From NCBI RefSeq assembly GCF_002846395.1, contig NZ_PJMU01000001.1, positions 1,178,001-1,242,000 of the forward strand: DNA of 64,000 nucleotides, read 5' to 3'. Shown here piece after piece: positions 62,406 through 64,000 of the stretch (position 1 is its first letter; each line of letters begins with the position of its first letter). The notes beneath the pieces were generated by a model. It had not been told where the DNA came from, ran no database searches, and saw nothing but the letters and a program-made list of their open reading frames with translations. The position numbers and the translations under genes are program-made. This DNA comes from Pontibacter ramchanderi (GTDB lineage Bacteria > Bacteroidota > Bacteroidia > Cytophagales > Hymenobacteraceae).

Positions 62406-62891
62406 ATGATACACATTGAACCAATGCAAGTGGAGCATGCACACGACGTGCTTCGCATTTACGCCGAAGGACTGGTAACAGGCTTTTCCACTTTCAACAC
62501 CGAAGTGCCTACTTGGGAGGAATGGGACCGCAACCACCTGCCGCATACCCGATTGGTAGCAACCGAAAGTGCTGAGGTGCTGGGATGGGTAGCGCTATTG
62601 CCTGTTTCTTCCAGGAGCTGCTACCGGGGTGTGGCCGAGTTCAGTATTTACATAGCTGCCCGCCACCGGGGCAGAGGTATAGCCGACCAGCTCATGCGCG
62701 CTATGATCGAAAAGAGCGAAGCCAATGGCATCTGGACCCTGCAATCCTCCACCTTCGCCGACAACCTGACCAGCCTGCGCCTGCAGGAGCGGCACGGTTT
62801 CCGGCAGATTGGCTACCGCGACCGCATTGCCCAATTACACGGCGTTTGGCGCAATACCATTCTGCTGGAGCGGCGCAGCGATAAGTTCTGA
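62406..62891 (+). CDS. Phosphinothricin-type GNAT acetyltransferase
   Basis: 161 residues of the Pat/YwnH group. Key segments are IYAEGLVTGFSTFNTEVPTW, LGWVALLPVSSRSCYRGVAE, the acetyl-CoA loop RHRGRGIADQLM and the end GYRDRIAQLHGVWRNTILLE with a conserved His-Gly. The group acetylates phosphinothricin, methionine sulfoximine or related amino-acid analogues; the natural substrate is unknown. It lies 4 bp after the EamA half-transporter, a pairing that suggests joint detoxification or export of an amino-acid-like compound. Confidence 0.88.
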   Translation: MIHIEPMQVEHAHDVLRIYAEGLVTGFSTFNTEVPTWEEWDRNHLPHTRLVATESAEVLGWVALLPVSSRSCYRGVAEFSIYIAARHRGRGIADQLMRAMIEKSEANGIWTLQSSTFADNLTSLRLQERHGFRQIGYRDRIAQLHGVWRNTILLERRSDKF

Positions 62892-62893
62892 AA

Positions 62894-62927
62894 CAAGAAA
62901 GGCCCTGTTTGAACAGGGCCCTTCTTG
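62894..62927. terminator. Bidirectional terminator between convergent genes
   Basis: CAAGAAAGGCCCTGTT pairs with AACAGGGCCCTTCTTG around a 2-nt loop, with one mismatch. It lies 3 bp after the acetyltransferase stop. There is no long T run, so strength is uncertain. Confidence 0.65.
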
Positions 62928-62990
62928 ATATGCCCAGGTACAGTCTTTCGCTAAAACTATACCTGGGATGTGCTTACAGGTGACAGTCGC

Positions 62991-63806
62991 TTAGATCGTG
63001 CGCATGGTCAGTGCTTTGTAATCCCATACCGTGATATCGTGACCATACTGGGTCTGGTCGATGTAGGGTCCGCGGCAGATCTTCTCTTTGGGTGTTTCCA
63101 CGTCATACTGCTCTTTGGCGCGTAGCAGCAATTCGTCCATCAGCCAGCGGGGAATAATATCGCGGTCGGAAGGGTATACGAAGTGAAAGCTCATGAACTG
63201 CGCCAGCACCAGTTGCCAGTGTTGTTCGGTATAAGACCACAGGCGATTCCAATCGAGTTTTTCGCCACAGCGAAGGATCAGGTGATTGATGTCGGAGCCG
63301 TCGTAGCGCTCCCGGTTCTGCACGTACAGCTTGCACCAGATGAGTTCTTCGGGCGGCATGAACTTCACTTTCACGCCGTACAGTTCTCCTTCGGTGGCAT
63401 ACTCAAACCAGCGGTCATCCACGGGGCAGAGGCTGGCTGGGTTGTTGTAAATCAGATCCATCAGGTGATCTCCCTTTTTGGCTTTGGCCAGCCAGCGGGC
63501 GTCTGTCATTTCGGTGTAGTAGCCGCTCTCGGCAAAGGTCTTGAGGATGCGGGGGCACTCCCCTACTTTACAGAAAATGTCGAGGTCTTTCGTGGCTCTG
63601 TTGATGCCGGTGTACATGTCCAGGGCGAGTCCGCCCCCTACCAGAAACTTAGCCTCGCTTTTTACCAGCAGATTCAGCGCTTCTTTGTAAAAGTCTTCTG
63701 CCGATAATTCTCCGGGTGCCTTCTGGCCATTCTTCCCCACGGGCAAAGCAGCTTTTACCGCCGCCGGGGCCTTCTTTATTTTTGTATTATTCAGTTGCTT
63801 GCTCAT
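62991..63806 (-). CDS. Nucleotidyltransferase-fold protein (AbiEii/NTP_transf-like)
   Basis: 271 residues. A Lys/Ala-rich N-terminal tail (NTKIKKAPAAVKAALPVGKN) precedes a minimal nucleotidyltransferase domain at about 40-130: FLVGGGLALDMYTGINRATK, then the metal-binding DLDIF with the GG-DxD spacing. A later acidic segment PPEELIWCKLYVQNRERYDG and DINHLIL follow the pattern of AbiEii-like or tRNA-nucleotidyltransferase-like proteins found outside toxin-antitoxin pairs. No partner antitoxin gene is adjacent. Role unknown. Confidence 0.72.
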   Translation of the reverse strand: MSKQLNNTKIKKAPAAVKAALPVGKNGQKAPGELSAEDFYKEALNLLVKSEAKFLVGGGLALDMYTGINRATKDLDIFCKVGECPRILKTFAESGYYTEMTDARWLAKAKKGDHLMDLIYNNPASLCPVDDRWFEYATEGELYGVKVKFMPPEELIWCKLYVQNRERYDGSDINHLILRCGEKLDWNRLWSYTEQHWQLVLAQFMSFHFVYPSDRDIIPRWLMDELLLRAKEQYDVETPKEKICRGPYIDQTQYGHDITVWDYKALTMRTI

Positions 63807-64000
63807 GTGTTCAATTCAGGCTCTTGGATCTTCGAAATGTTCAGCTGGAGACAGTATGGCCTGAAGACTGTGGTTATGGGCGACAGTCTAAATTGTACTA
63901 CTCCTAAATCTAAAACTGAGGTAAGTGGTTTACTGCTGAAAAGCCGAATTGGTTGTAGCACTTACTAAATAAACAATCAGATAAGTTAAGTTGCGGTTGC

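Noticed and set aside
63807-64000. A gene at the right end of the window
   Set aside because: Only short frames without recognisable composition or start context; nothing supported.

Overview
The window looks like chromosomal DNA of a Bacteroidetes bacterium, most likely Cytophagales/Hymenobacteraceae (Pontibacter-like). It has SusC/SusD pairs, FecR/ECF-sigma regulation, a type IX secretion C-terminal domain, TAnnTTTG-type promoters, moderately high GC and many outer-membrane lipoproteins. One octamer (AGGTATAG / CTATACCT) occurs about 70 times on both strands, where about 2 are expected by chance. No tRNA, rRNA, CRISPR array, transposase or prophage gene was recognised.

Layout. 0-2.3 kb: flotillin plus its YqiJ/NfeD-like membrane partner (minus strand, flotillin cut by the window edge). 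2.4-17.3 kb: housekeeping and accessory genes (CAT-fold acetyltransferase, KAS III-like enzyme, Mut7-C RNase, TonB receptor, purine permease, tricorn-like protease, MpaB-like oxygenase, bestrophin with a structured leader, M48 lipoprotein protease). 17.3-34.5 kb: an alpha-glucan utilisation locus. A T9SS-secreted GH13 enzyme diverges from an ECF sigma / FecR / STN-SusC / SusD / SusE operon, followed by a GH13 lipoprotein, an aldose epimerase lipoprotein and a lipoprotein with an (alpha/alpha)6-type hydrolase domain. 34.6-37.1 kb: small ORF, LysR regulator, threonine synthase.

37.2-46.9 kb is the most interesting part. A SusC-SusD-NhaC operon (minus) and a secreted M14 metallocarboxypeptidase (plus) diverge from a 1.2-kb region. 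That region carries two Bacteroidetes-type promoters pointing outward. Each is followed at once by an S-box (SAM-I) riboswitch with P1, k-turn P2, P3, P4 and a GCAGG/CCTGC pseudoknot. Each riboswitch is followed 7-8 nt later by the start codon of a short ORF ending in a run of cysteine codons; a third such mini-ORF lies just before SusC. I infer a SAM- and perhaps cysteine-controlled system for scavenging methionine or sulfur-containing peptides: secreted peptidase, outer-membrane SusCD importer, and a MetT-like NhaC-family inner-membrane transporter.

47-64 kb: methylglyoxal synthase, an AT-rich orphan gene, acetyltransferases, DUF421, a four-gene overlapping signalling operon (hybrid kinase with three receiver domains, CheR, stand-alone CheB, REC-kinase), a sugar-lactone oxidase, an ASRT-family protein without a visible rhodopsin, DUF2721, PepD dipeptidase, PAP2 phosphatase, EamA half-transporter, Pat-type acetyltransferase and a nucleotidyltransferase-like protein. 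Intergenic regions at 31.2-31.7 and 58.7-59.1 kb carry two copies, in opposite orientation, of the same composite repeat.
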